In this document: piece after piece, positions 24,190 to 35,984 of the stretch
How the letters are laid out: each line of letters opens with the position of its first letter
Position numbering within the stretch: the first letter of the stretch is position 1
Assembly: GCA_030765065.1 (NCBI GenBank)
Contig: CM060990.1
Span: 278,097,341 to 278,161,340, forward strand
DNA length: 64,000 nucleotides
Reading direction: 5' to 3'
Source of the DNA: Deroplatys truncata
Lineage: Eukaryota; Arthropoda; Insecta; Mantodea; Mantidae
The notes under the pieces: generated by a model
Told to the model about the DNA's origin: nothing
What the model saw: only the letters and a program-made list of their open reading frames with translations
Database searches by the model: none
Made by a program: the position numbers and the translations under genes

Positions 24190-26260
24190 CACTACTACAC
24201 GAATACCGAGGAAGTCTGCATATTAAGTGTAACCTATTACGTAAATAACCTAATTCTATTCCAGTCTTCGTGCATAATCTGTGGGGATATGACCCCCATT
24301 TCATCATAATGGAGCTAGGTAATAGCAGTAACAGTAAGGAAATACCAAACTGAAGAAATCTTTACATTACTCTCGAAGTATGTTTGAGATGCAAAACTCA
24401 ACTTTATAGATACCTGCAGTTTCCTGAGTACGAGCTTAGATAAGCTAGCATACAACTAACGACACATCCTGAAACAGAGAAGTACTTTGGACAAGTTGAG
24501 ATCAATGACACGTCACATCATGGGATCCTTGGAACGACACGTAGCTGCCTTCGAGGGAAGCATTCTACAGTTAATAGAAAGAAATTACCCACGACGACGA
24601 GTGTGCTAAAATGTATGGCAGCAATTTAATATAACAAATTTAGGCAAGTACACTGACCTCTACGTAACTTCGCACGTGCTTCTCACTGATGTTTCTGAAA
24701 CGTTCAGACAAAACGCTGGACGCAAAGTTTATTCTGCCCATTATTTCAAACATCCTAGACTTAACTGGAGCGCCATGCTTCTATATAAAGAACTGAGCTA
24801 TAGTTGCTACTGGATTACGATCAGCTTCTCATGGTGGAATTTGGTATAAGGGGAGGCTTATACAAGGTTTCTCATCGTTACGCATAACGTAACATCTACA
24901 TGGAGAAATCTGATCCTCTGAAACACACTCAATTTATTACATACGAAGATGCAAATGACCAATGTGGTTGGACGATGCCTACGCCGTCCCTTACTTATGC
25001 AGGGTTTGATTGGTTTTCTCCTGAAGAGATCGGCTTGGAATTTTTAAAAGGTGACCCTATTGGATATATCTTAGAAGTTGACATCGACTATCTTATAGAA
25101 CTGGATCCACTTAACGATTTACTTTCCCAGCGTGATTGCATGGAGCCTAAGGACTCCTCTACAAAGAAATTAAATCCTCATCTTTGGCCTCGGAAGAAGT
25201 ATGTTGTTCATTATATGACTTTGAAACAAGCTCTTAGTCATGGGTTGCGACTAACAAAAATGCATCCTCCACTGCAATTTCGTCAGTCATGCTGGTTAAA
25301 ACTATCCGTCGAAATTAACAACAGGCTACAAGATACAAGAAACGATTTTGAGAAGGATTTGTATAAGATTTTTAACAATGCTATGTTCGGAAAAACCATG
25401 AACAACATACGTAATTGTATGGATATATGAATCGTAAGCCATAAAATGGCATTGGAATAGTTGACTGCTAAATCTACATTCATCGACCGAACTATACACG
25501 GATCTAATATGCAGCTGTACATATGGTTTCACGTCAGAGTAATAAACCCTATATACATCGACATGAATAGTTAAGACATCTCCAAGACACTAATGTACCA
25601 CTATCACTATGATGTGTTGCCACCATACTACGGCATTAAAACCTCGATCTCCTGTACATGGACTACTCCATCATGTTATAACCAGAGATGTACAGCACGA
25701 CAAACTACGATTTCTTGAGCATTCAGATACAGCCGACTATCCTACAAACCATACATGCCATTAAAACAAAACAAAAAGGCGTTAGGAAGGTTTAAAGATG
25801 AAGCCAACGGAAAAAATTATTCATTTTGCTGGTTCAGGCCTAAGGTGTATACACTCGATATCGGCGGTGGTATATCAGAAAACTTAAAGGCATCAAACAT
25901 AGTGCTATTTCGCGATATATCACTTCCAATAGCTATCTGAAATGCCTAAGAACTAATGAGACATTAAGAATCCCAATTAATTTGGTCCTGTTTCAAAAGC
26001 AGATGTTTCGTTTGTAGAAATCAGCACAGTCGGTATATCGTCTCCATGATAGCAAAAGAGTGACTCCGGTGACGGCATATCTACATATCCGTACGGCCAA
26101 TACAGCACTGAGAGCTCTGCATAAGGGAATATGGTGCATGGCTTAATATGCTGGTTTACTTCGTGAGCCTATCTGCAGAAAAATGTAAGTTACTCAATTA
26201 TCTCTCGCATATGTAAGCACACAGACTATCAGTATTCAAAAATGTCTAAGGAGCTCTTTA
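24190..26260 (+). pseudogene. PolB relic copy D (palm to C-terminus)
   Basis: Begins in mid-gene at the KCNL/IPVFVHNL block (24215-24290), so it lacks the exonuclease start. It continues with PETEKYFGQVEINDTSHHG (24469-24525), KYTDLYVTSHVLLTDV, an intact 176-codon frame at 24900-25430, FIDRTI and YIDMN fragments, and a frame at 25755-25940 with LGRFKDEANGK and FRPKVYTLDI. Palm motif A reads YEDANDQCGW near 24943-24972, where the family usually has DxNNLYGW. Motif B reads NNAMFGKTMNN (25372-25404). Motif C (YxDTDS) is reduced to YMDYS at 25656-25670. It is inverted relative to copy C. Confidence 0.8.
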
Positions 26261-26269
26261 GTACTTCAG

Positions 26270-26576
26270 CAACAAGACCTAGAACATCCTCTAGTGCTAG
26301 TCTCAAACCTTGCTAAAAGAAGACACACCAAAAAAGGCCTGAATTTAAAAAAAAACGCTTCAACATCTTGAAAGGAATTCTAGGTTGCGATAGGTTAGGT
26401 CTAAATGTCTTAAGAAGACTGCTAGCCTTACCACCTCTCCCCCACTCCACATGCTATCTGGACATATAGAAGTTTGCAAGACTCAGAAAAGAATGAAAAC
26501 ACCGCAAATTACTGAAAAATTACACCAAAAAGCCGTACAAATACATGAAATGCCTATACAGATAACAAAAAAGATC
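26270..26576. repeat. 3' flank of PolB copy D, part 1
   Basis: Reverse complement matches 18190-18640. Shared phrases, as read on that strand, include CATTTCATGTATTTGTACGG versus TTCATGTATTTTAATC, CCAGATAGCATGTGGAGTGGG, and AAGGTTTGAGACTAGCACTAG versus AAGGTTTGACTAGCAACAG. It is interrupted at TTAA 26577-26580 by the Kolobok-like element. Confidence 0.75.
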
Positions 26577-28748
26577 TTAAAGGACTGAACTAAAAATGCA
26601 CGTGTTTATTTTATTTAACGTTTTACAAGATGTTGGGTTGTAGATAATAATGTTGAAGACCCGAACAATGTACAACTTACTGTTCAGGATCTACAGAGCT
26701 TTTTCCACACCGGCAGCGTACTGTGACGTCATGCGGCAGTTAGCATTCCTGAAGCAAGTGTCCCCTGCCGGAGCAGCTGATAAGTTATAGCGTTCAACGT
26801 GTGATTTCAAGTTTCAACAGGAAGGTGTAGTCATTATAGTGCTTTGAATACCCGTGCTTTAAAATACGTAAATGCGTATTTGATTAGCTTTTTTTGCCAT
26901 TTTCTCAAAAAGGTGATCCAAACCAAGAGAATTATAGGCCTTCTATTTCCTGCTTACTAGGTTTAACTTTCTGGAGCAAGTAATATTATAAGGATGTTAC
27001 TACAGTCAGTAACTCCTGGTACAACACACTCATATTTAAACTTGTGTTCATTTAATTCTCTCACTATTTGTGTTGCAAGTGTCTCCACTCACAAGATTTT
27101 TTTCCTCACGCTTCTTTATACACTCAGTCACCAGCCGATTTAGAATATCTAACGGAACTGCACACTAATTTTTTCCCCTTGGTGAAAACTATGATCTAGA
27201 GCAGCCATCAATGATCTGACATACAAATCTAGAAATGAAACATTCCTGTATGATGAAAATGATTTATATGCGTAATGTCACTTGAAAATCTTCCATTATT
27301 TGTGGCACAGTCATTGTATTCTATGGAATACTTACATAACCAGTTTGAGTTTTTAACTTTTTTTTCACTAACACATGAGCACATGAATGAAATTTCTCGA
27401 AACTTACCCAGTTATGGACATTAGTAATGTGATTTAGGATTGTGAACGTTTCCTTTAGTACACTATCACTTCCCCATGTAGCAGATGTCCACCACAGATG
27501 ATTATAAATAGTGCTTCTATTCACGAAGGACAGATGATTTTGGAATTTTATTGAACATTTTCATAGGCGATTTAGCAAGATGCCATACATCAAATTCATG
27601 GTGTATCGGCGAAAATGTCTTTTTCATCAAAGCTGTGATACCCGTGTGTCTGCCTGGAACAACTTTATAGGCAGATTTTCATTCCTAGAAGTCATTATAT
27701 TTTCGCAAGCAGCTTTCTCAATACCACTACTTGCAGTATCTCTGTATAATTATAAAGTGTAAAATGTTATTTGCTGCCGAATTCATTACAGAATGTCACA
27801 TATTTAGCAGAAAGTCCTCGGGAGTCGTACTGCCCATCCCCACATAAACATAAATTTGGTTCATTCATTGTAATTGCAAAATTACTTTCCTTTTTAATCA
27901 GGCTTTGCTTACAGAAGGGAAAACAAATGTATTAACAAGTCTATAAAAATATGATTCAGAAAAAATAATAGTTATGTTACTTCTAAGGATATCAAGAAAC
28001 GGTTAAATGTCATTCCGCAGAGATACATATCTGAAGCTAAGCACACATTACCTTTCAGACTTCCACTTTCGCCTCTAGAGCACCACTAATAACTGTGCCC
28101 GTTCACACAATGAGTTATAATTCGCATTAATGTCTCTGGTGTGTTAGATTTTCTTGCGGCGACAGGCGCCCACATGTGTGGCAAATACTGAGTAGCGCAA
28201 GGAGAGTATTTACACATACAAACACAAAGCAATATTTTCTGGACATACCTACAACTCCATATTCACTCGGTCTACAACTATCAATTACAGCTGAAGATTC
28301 GTCTTCCTCATCAGTCAAACTTTGGTTCACATTAGCACCGTTTATAGCATTAAAAGTTTCAGTCCCAACTCGCACTGTATTTCAGTATCAATCTTCAACT
28401 CCACGAGTAGACTCAGAATTCAGTGTGGCTTCACTTTCTTGCTGAGAATTGCTTACACTGCACGCAGGCATTCTTGACCTAACTACTCACAGAACACTAG
28501 GAAAGAAACACTGTCCTACAGTCACAACCTAACAGGAATTACAGGCAACGTAAGGCTAACACAAGTGACATTCAGTAGCGTGGCTCGATCCTAACCTCGT
28601 GAAGCTACCGCGAAGCGGGCATTGAATATAAAAGTGTTTCCAGAATGGAAACGAGAGGTCGTAAAACGACGCGGTTGTCAACAATGTGCTCAGAATTGTT
28701 TATATTTTATTGTTAGAAGTCTTTAAAATTTTAGTTCAGTCCTTTTAA
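26577..28748. mobile_element. Kolobok-like DNA transposon with TTAA target sites
   Basis: TTAA at 26577-26580 and 28745-28748 bounds about 2.16 kb. The left end reads AGGACTGAACTAAAA. The right end, inverted, reads AAGGACTGAACTAAAA with one extra A. The insertion splits a repeat whose uninterrupted version exists at 17430-18650, which independently fixes the boundaries. TTAA duplication and an RGG-type start fit Kolobok, and the internal transposase relic supports it. piggyBac also uses TTAA, but its ends and transposase differ. Confidence 0.8.
26700..28500 (-). pseudogene. Decayed Kolobok-like transposase
   Basis: Minus-strand relic. After an acidic N-terminal part (TDEEDESSAVIDS near 28290) come GDGQYDSRGLSAKY (about 27840-27795), SSGIEKAACENIMTSRNE (near 27720), LPIKLFQADTRVS (near 27660), NHLWWTSATWGSDSVLKE (near 27505-27450) and FEKFHSCAHVLV (near 27405). 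This order (DxRGxSAKY, IEKxAxE, an Asp before a V/I, then HLWW and CAH) is that of a widespread transposase-like family in fish, invertebrates and insects that I associate with Kolobok. Several stops and frame changes are present. No THAP domain is readable at the N-terminus. Confidence 0.65.
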
Positions 28749-29560
28749 AGTGTCACCATTACTGTAAAACACCACCAACTACTAATAACACATTAAAAAA
28801 AATACTGTAAAAATACATAAAATACCCTAAAGTACACAAAATACCTGTTATTGTATATAAAATCACTCTAGAACACCACAAACTACTGTAAAACATAGCA
28901 ATACGTGCAAAGTGCACAAAGCGCCAATAAAGATGCTCAAAATCACTGTAAAACCCGATAAAAGTTATTGTAAAACATAGCAAAAAAAAATACGCACGAA
29001 GCGCCAAAAATGACGGTAGAAGTACAGAAAAAAAAAGCTGTAAAAATACGCTAAAAAGCCCATAAAATTACTCAAAATCAATCTAAAACCTAATACATTA
29101 CTGTAAGAAAATAAATGTAAAATATAGCAAAAAATGCCCATAAGGCGCTAACAATGGCAGTAAAAGCGCACACAATACTGTAAAAATGCGCTTAATGCCC
29201 ATAAAACAGCCCGATAGTGTAACAGAGTGCACAAAAAGAAGAAAAAAAAAACGTAGGAGCGCCAAAATGTCTGTGAAAACACCCCAAACTACAGTGACTG
29301 TACGCAAAGCACCCGTAAAGAACTTGACCAAATGCTCATGAAGTGCCTAAAATTACTAACAGTGTACAAAATTACCGTTAAAGTGCTCCATGATTGTAAA
29401 GGTACGCCCAATGCCCGTAAATTCATACAAAATACCTGCAGATCCCCCAAAATGACAGTAAAAAAGGTGAAAATGGCCGTAAAAGTTAAAAAATGACCGT
29501 AAATGTACACAATACTTCCATAAAAAGGAAGTAAGGAGTGACCAATTTTATATTTCCAAA
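28749..29560. repeat. 3' flank of PolB copy D, part 2: right arm of the inverted duplication
   Basis: The ACTGTAAAA, AAATGCCCATAAA and similar phrases are the reverse complement of 17430-18200, in matching order. Together with 24190-26576 and excluding the Kolobok insert, the right arm is about 3.2 kb, the same as the left arm. Confidence 0.8.
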
Positions 29561-29907
29561 ATCCACTTAAATAAGTATAATCTTGATGTAGACACAAGAC
29601 ATCCCTCCCTTGGTCCAAATTGCAAAATCTCTTAATACAAAAAATTTAAATACAAAACTAATAAAAACCACTGTGTGTGTCAAATGCGATATGTGGATAC
29701 GCATATTCATAAAACAAATATGTAATAATGTATTTAATTCCTAACGCATTATTAATTTCCTTAAAACAAACGCTCGTTTCTGTACGCAAACTAATTGCGT
29801 ATACAATTAAATACAAATATGTGATATTTGCTATGGCTATTTTGGCCCCATCCCCTTGGTGTTATACAAATAGCTTGGTCTTCCAAAGGATAAAGTGTAA
29901 CAAGATG

Positions 29908-29940
29908 TGGTGGTGGTGGTGGTGGTGGTGGTGGTGGTGG
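29908..29940. repeat. (TGG)n microsatellite
   Basis: Eleven uninterrupted TGG triplets. The Trp run they encode is an artefact. Confidence 0.95.
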
Positions 29941-30056
29941 TAGAGCATTAGTGAGGAAGAGGACTGTAATACACGCGCATGTAAGAAAAAATCTGAGGTT
30001 TCTATGGACCGCAATTTCATTGGCCGTACCCGCTTGCTCAGATTCTGGCGAAGTTA

Positions 30057-31329
30057 GGCTTCATTCACAATGAAATTTAAGCGCTAACATAATGCAGCAT
30101 AAGCGCAGGCGTGAGTGAACACCATTCACAATGCTGCCGTAGGCGTGACGCAAGAAGTTTGCACGGGCTTCTAGATCCTTAAACTGCGGAAATGTTCCGA
30201 ATGCACCGTAAGTTTCAAATTGAATAACATAACCAACAATACCAAATAAGAAAGTTCACTCAATATTTTATAAATAAGTAGGGCAGAAAAAAAAACACGC
30301 ACGCGCGCGTCCAAAGGCGCCCGTAGCGTTAGTGATAACACGGCTGTTTGCTCAAAACATTGAAAGTAGTGCAAGTACTATGGAAGCAGGGTCATTATTC
30401 CGTATGTGGGTAGTGAGCACTTTCGTTATCAATATGTAACACACGCATTTGCATCATGTTAGCGTTGCTGTCGTTGGCATTCTGCTGCCAAAATTGTAAC
30501 ATCATGGGCCCTAAACCGCAAGGGTCGCACCTACGGAGCGACGATAGGGCGTAGCCAGACACAGAACAACCGTAGGATCTGCGCGTCTAAACTCGAATGA
30601 TCCACTTTAGCTACATTTTCCTTGCTTCGCGACACATTGTTAGCCATATTTTTTTTTCATCACGTTCGCAATATCTTCTGACAAGATTTCCGCAAAAGCT
30701 AAGCGGTCGCCAAAAAGGGCCCAATGTTTTCGATAAAGCAACAACTCCTACAGAATTTAAGAACCCAGGATACTACACAATCAACTCTGCGTATTAAAAA
30801 AAAAACCGATTCCGTAAATTTCTTAAAATTTCATACCTCCTTCTCGCGTACGAAATAATTTGCGGAAACTGCAACAAGTTATACATGTGATGATACAGCT
30901 GCACAAGTTATATTAATGCAATGTTCATTATCTCTTTGCGCCTGAGCCAAGAATCTAGGCACAGATACCAGGTTCATCCACTAAATGAAAGAGGATTCAG
31001 TAAGGACACTCCCATAACCTCTTAAGAGAAATGAGAGATGTCACCCACAATTTATGTGGCACGGCCTAATGGAAGAGTGCACGCATGAACATTAGACGGC
31101 TAAAGTCTCGCATCGCGATCGTCTGCGGTTGAACAGCAGGCAATGCAAAGAGAAAGAAATGCAGAATTCGTCCTCTATGCACGCAACGCAAGCATAAAGT
31201 TTGGAGTTTGCAAACTCTTGCGTTGCGTAGCGCGTTTCGTTACTATGTGAATGCTTCCACTAAATAACATGAATGCAAAGTCTTGTGCTTATGCTACGTC
31301 TGCACTTACATTTCATTGTGAATGGGCCC
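30057..31329. mobile_element. Harbinger-like non-autonomous element (1273 bp)
   Basis: TTA at 30054-30056 and 31330-31332 flanks ends GGCTTCATTCACAATG (left) and, inverted, GGGCCCATTCACAATG (right). Inverted similarity continues inward: AAATTTAAGCGC versus AAATGTAAGTGC, then GCAGCATAAGCGCA versus GTAGCATAAGCACA. ATTCACAATG recurs near 30123. A TWA duplication and a GGGCC start fit PIF/Harbinger. No transposase or Myb-like frame is seen inside. Confidence 0.7.
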
Positions 31330-31943
31330 TTACTGCTCCCACACTCCCACAGCGTTTCACTCATGCTTATAACATGGCGGCGAACGAACGGCTCAGGATG
31401 ATGCATTCTTCGTCTTCTGCCTAACAGGAGGTTTAGGGCATGAGATATGTTGGCATGATATTAAACGTCATAAAATGTGATAATTTAATTCCAAGGAAAA
31501 ACTGAACCATTATCTTTAAATGAATTACTATTATTCACCATTCGCCTTTAACACGTTCGCAAGATAAGAAAATAAAACTGAAGGCTTTGAGATATGACAA
31601 ATCCACATAATATGGCATCAGTTTACCCTGCCTGTTGAGAAATCTGTGATGCTAAGCCTTCAAAAGCAACATATTGTTTTCCATAACACATTAGTCGTTC
31701 TCAGTTTTACTGATTCATACACTTAAATATTTATTTGGCGTGTAGCGGATTTAGCGCTTCCTAAACTGTTTAACATAGAGATCGCATTTTTCAAGATTAT
31801 CGCTGAAATACAGGGGCACAAGAACAGACAGATGTACACAAAAAATCTCCGATAGGTAATGTATCATTACACATTCATATGCTCCGTTTTACTACGGATT
31901 GTTATAAACTTGATTTCAAATACGATTTCATCTTCTCAATATA
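31330..31943. other. No gene seen
   Basis: Ordinary AT-rich sequence between two DNA transposons, with no recognisable motif. Confidence 0.5.
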
Positions 31944-32823
31944 CGAGGGCTGATCAATAAAGACTGAGACTGATGTTTTTTTCACAGTATTTATTACTCC
32001 ATTTCAATGTTGACATGATCTTTTTCAAAGTAGTCCCCTCCTACTTGAATGCACTTTTTATGGCGCCTCTGCCAGTCCTCGAACACATGGTGCAGGCCAT
32101 TCTTTGTCAGGTCTTTGAGAATCACCTCACTTTTCCTTAGCACGCTTCAGTGCTCTCAAATCGAATGCCCCGGAGCTTTGCCTTTAGTGATGGGAATAAA
32201 AATGAAATCACAGGTGGCAAGATTGGGGTTATAAGGTGGATGCAGTACGCAAGTGATGTTGAATTCCTGGACTTGATTTGCGACGTGAGGCCATGCGTTG
32301 TTGTGATTAAGTCGCCACCCATTCTGATGAAGTTTTGGATTTTCCTTGCAATGTGCTCCCTCAGTGTAGCCAATACTGGCGTGTAGTACGCTGCTGTAGC
32401 AGTAGTGAGAGGAAGAACAACAATCACAGCAGCTGTGTTGATGTTGACTTTTCATAGCAGAAGCCGAAGCACCAGGCCCACCTTGCTTAGCACAGAGGAT
32501 TCACCCTTCTTTGAAGTCCTTGAACCACCTAAACACTGTTGCACGAGATAGTGCATCTTCACCGTATGCTTGCTTCAGCTTTTCCAAAGGCTGTATGATT
32601 TAAACGAAAACAAAATTTTATTGCTCCTCTCGTGTCGAGTGGTATGCGAAATTCAAGTAGGGTCAACAATATACAGCATTACTACCATCCTACCGATACA
32701 AGAGTGTTGCCGTCTATGGACATTATACATGAAACCCCGCTATTTTCAAATATTCATGGTAGAGACAGGAAACTATCAAGGAAGCTACAGGAAAAAATCA
32801 ATGTCTTTATTGATCAGCCCTCG
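31944..32823. mobile_element. mariner-like element, internally shortened (880 bp)
   Basis: Perfect 21-bp terminal inverted repeats CGAGGGCTGATCAATAAAGAC, flanked by TA dinucleotides (31942-31943 and 32824-32825). At 880 bp it is well short of the usual 1.3 kb, mostly by loss on the transposase N-terminal side. The two ends are well preserved despite a dead transposase. Confidence 0.92.
32020..32600 (-). pseudogene. mariner transposase relic
   Basis: Minus-strand C-terminal half. The usual HDNAxPH catalytic block reads HNNAWPHVANQVQEF, so the second catalytic Asp is Asn (codon 32302-32300). It is followed by HPPYNPNLATCDF with the third Asp. Only about 30 residues lie between these positions, against 34 in mariner, so codons are missing. 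LRGIRFES and WQRRHKKCIQ follow, the latter near 32070-32040. The first catalytic Asp region is not readable, and a frameshift follows CDF. Confidence 0.8.
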
Positions 32824-32939
32824 TAATTTCGATTTCCAGCGGCCGGCGGATTCCATGATCACTAAACACAGAGGCGTGCGGTAGTAGGATTTGTTACCCC
32901 AACAACTACCGTAAAATTAAGATGTCGCCACCATCTGTA

Positions 32940-33305
32940 AGTATATTGATGAGATCCAAAAGCTTTAGTGTGAGGAAATAAATAACATTACACGGAGCTG
33001 CGATGCGCTAAAAAGAAAGATACTTTAAGAAAGCTGGGAGCTTTTAGGGAAGCTGGTTACAATTATGTTTAAAAATATTTACTGGTTTTATTGACTTGGA
33101 AAATTTGTTTGTTTTATGCTTTATCAATGTGGCATGAAAACTAGAACTAGCGTGATGTTTTGAAAATACATTTGACTAACACATAAATGCACTTTAAAAA
33201 ACAAACAGTACACGAAAGTTGAAATGAGATCTATAGGTTTTAGTGCGAAAAAATAAACAAATGAGGTCATACGGAGCTACGATGCGGTGAAACTAAAAAT
33301 ATTTC
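32940..33305 (+). repeat. Diverged direct duplication, about 265-bp offset
   Basis: GATGAGATCCAAAAGCTTTA...ACACGGAGCTGCGATGCG at 32949-33010 recurs as AATGAGATCTATAGGTTTTA...TACGGAGCTACGATGCG at 33223-33287. Old tandem duplication, no coding content. Confidence 0.6.
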
Positions 33306-34891
33306 TTTGGTCAGCTGAATATTAAAACAAGTTTTAGTTTTATTTTCAAATTTTATTTAATTATGTTTTCGGAATTTCCTCAAACACAAGCACCTTTTAA
33401 GGGGTTTGCAACATATAGTGCGATATAATGATAGAGGCAGTACTATAGGGCGCAAGTACTAACGCTAATGAAACTAAACCCAACACCACTGTTCCCTCGC
33501 AAATCGCAGGCGCAAACGCGCAGCTGACAGGGTGCAGGAAATGCCTGCAGTCTTGTGTATTGTCTTTCAGAATGTCAACAAGTAAAATCAAAACGGTGAG
33601 GAATCTGAAAAATATATTGGAGGTTAACGAACCGAAACAACATATAAATATATTTCATTCTTCATAAGAAAGGAAATATATTTATATCACATGAGCTTAT
33701 AGATCTGATATCAGTCTATTATCAACAACAATCTGCTGCTGGCCGTTCTGTAAACAGCGCAAGTGCAATTGCAACGCAACTGGTACCTAAATACTGTACT
33801 ACTAGTAATCTGTCAGGACCCGCTGGATAACGGACCTGACATTGACATCCAAAATGGCGGCCGTATGTGGTGGGAATGTGGGAAATACTTTAAACAGCTA
33901 TGACTCCTCAGCAGTAAAATGCAATTGCTGTGGTGTAATGACATGCGTTTTGTGCAGATATATGCTCTGTTGTACACAAAAGCGCTGTCTTAAAAGTAAA
34001 CTGAATGCATTTTAACATTAAGTGATGACGAGTGAAATACTCGTATCTAACCTCAAACAACATTCATGCAGTCTACGTTTTGAATGCTATAACTTAACAA
34101 CATTTCTAAACTACATATTTGAATTCAAAATTACATAGCTTTATAAACTACAAGCACTGAAATATTGTATTTACACCAAACAGAACTGCTGATATAGCAG
34201 TTGATACTGATTGATTTCACTCAAAATTATGTCACTACTTACACCATTTATCACACTGTACACAATTGTATATACACAAAATATACACTGGATGGCTCAG
34301 ACACGAAATGCTATTGTTTACAGTAAATATCTACTAAATTTAGAAGCTTTAGGGTGGAAGTTTGCTTTTACTGAAAGCTTTTAATTTCTAAGCTTGCAAT
34401 AATTATTAAAAAAAATGTACCTACTACTTAGCGACTTATAGCATTCCTTACTAGTTTTTACTGAGAGTCCACACCGAAAGACTGAAATACAACAAATAAG
34501 TAATCTTAAACCATCATTGCAGCTGAAATATATGAAATACGTAACATTAAACAGCATTGCAAAACAACATTCATACAGTGTACAGTTTTGCATGCAGCAA
34601 CTTTAGAGCATAATTACGACGGCTAATTTTAAAAAAATTGTCGGAGACGCATCATTCTGCTGTTTTTGGAACCGTTATAAAAGAACCATCGCAAGGCATA
34701 TTTATCCTTTCTGATAAAGTCGGGAAAAACTGATATAAGCATTACAGGTGAATCCTTCGAAGGCGTAAAGAGTTCATGACTTTAGATTATGATCCGTTTT
34801 CTTTTAAATCTTTATATTTTGGAAATATGAATGGCAATACTCCCGTATATGAGAATCACTGGGACTCACTACACGCACTCACATAGGTATC
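33306..34891. other. No gene seen
   Basis: AT-rich sequence up to the boundary of the palindromic element. Nothing recognisable apart from ordinary short frames. Confidence 0.5.
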
Positions 34892-34929
34892 AGTAGGTAC
34901 AATAGAGGAATCCTGGCACAGTTTTTTGG

Positions 34930-35905
34930 GCATATATGGGAAAGGATAGGGAAAACGAGGGCAGATGCGGCGGTTCAAGGAGGAAAATGGGTTTGTATGG
35001 GAGAGATAGGGAATACGACGACCGATACTAGGCTAAACAGGGTTGTAGGAGGGAAGTAGGTTTATATGGAAGAGATAGTGGAGAGGTGTTAGGCTAGACA
35101 GAGATTGAGGAGTAGAGTATGGTTTATATGAGAGGTATAGCAAATCGAGGAGAGGTATTAGGCTAGGAGAGTTTTAGTATGGGTTTATAAGGAGAGACGA
35201 GAAAACGGAGAGAGGTCCAATGTTAGGATAGACAGGTGTTAAAGGTAGAATGTGCTTTATATAGGTAACCAAGGAGAGATACTCAGCTAGACAGGGGCGG
35301 GAGAGAAATACGCTTTATGAGAGGTAGGAGATACGGAGAGAGATGCTAGACTAGACAGAGGTTGAGAGTAGAGTATGCGTTTATATGTATGAGAAGTATA
35401 GGAACAGGAGGAGAGGTGTTAGGCTAGACAGAGTTGAAGGGTAGAGTATGTCTTTTATATGAGGGAGGTAGGGAACAGGAGGAGGGGTGTTAGGCTAGAC
35501 AGGGCTTGAAGGGTAGAATAAACCTTTATATGGGAGATATAGCAAACCGAGGAGAGGTATTAGGCTAGGAGAGTTTGAGTATGTGTTTATAAGTAGAAAC
35601 GAGAAAACGGACACAGGACCTATGCTAGGATAGACAGGTGTTAAACGTAGACTGTTTTATATAGGTTAGATAGGAAAACAAGGAGAGATACTCAGCTAGA
35701 CTGGGGACAGGCGGGGAATGCGCTTATGAGAGGTAGGGGGTACGGAGAGAGATGCTAGACTAGACAGTGGTTGAGAGTAGATTATGCGTTTATATGTATG
35801 AGAGGTATATCAACAGGAGGAGAAGTGTTAGGCTAGACAGATACTGAAGGAGTAGCAATATGGGTTTATATACAGGAGAGAGGGAATAGCAGGGGAGGTG
35901 CTAGA
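34930..35905. repeat. 60-70 bp minisatellite, left arm (14 units, higher-order)
   Basis: About 14 units of the pattern GAGAGGTATAG...AGGAGAGGTGTTAGGCTAGACAG...GTAGAGTATG.TTTATAT. Unit types recur in order with a period of about 402 bases. For example, TATAGCAAATCGAGGAGAGG near 35137 recurs as TATAGCAAACCGAGGAGAGG near 35539, and ACGAGAAAACGGA recurs near 35195 and 35600. This is a higher-order repeat. The mirror copy is at 38700-39725. Confidence 0.85.
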
Positions 35906-35984
35906 TTTGAAAGCGACTTTAGACGAGAACTTCATGGAAGCTGTTATCAATGCTAGAACACAAATTCTAGACAGCTACAGCACG

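Noticed and set aside
34418-34425. Solo right-end signature GTACCTACT of the AGTAGGTA family
   Set aside because: A nine-base match without a partner end, flank duplication or interior similarity could easily be chance.
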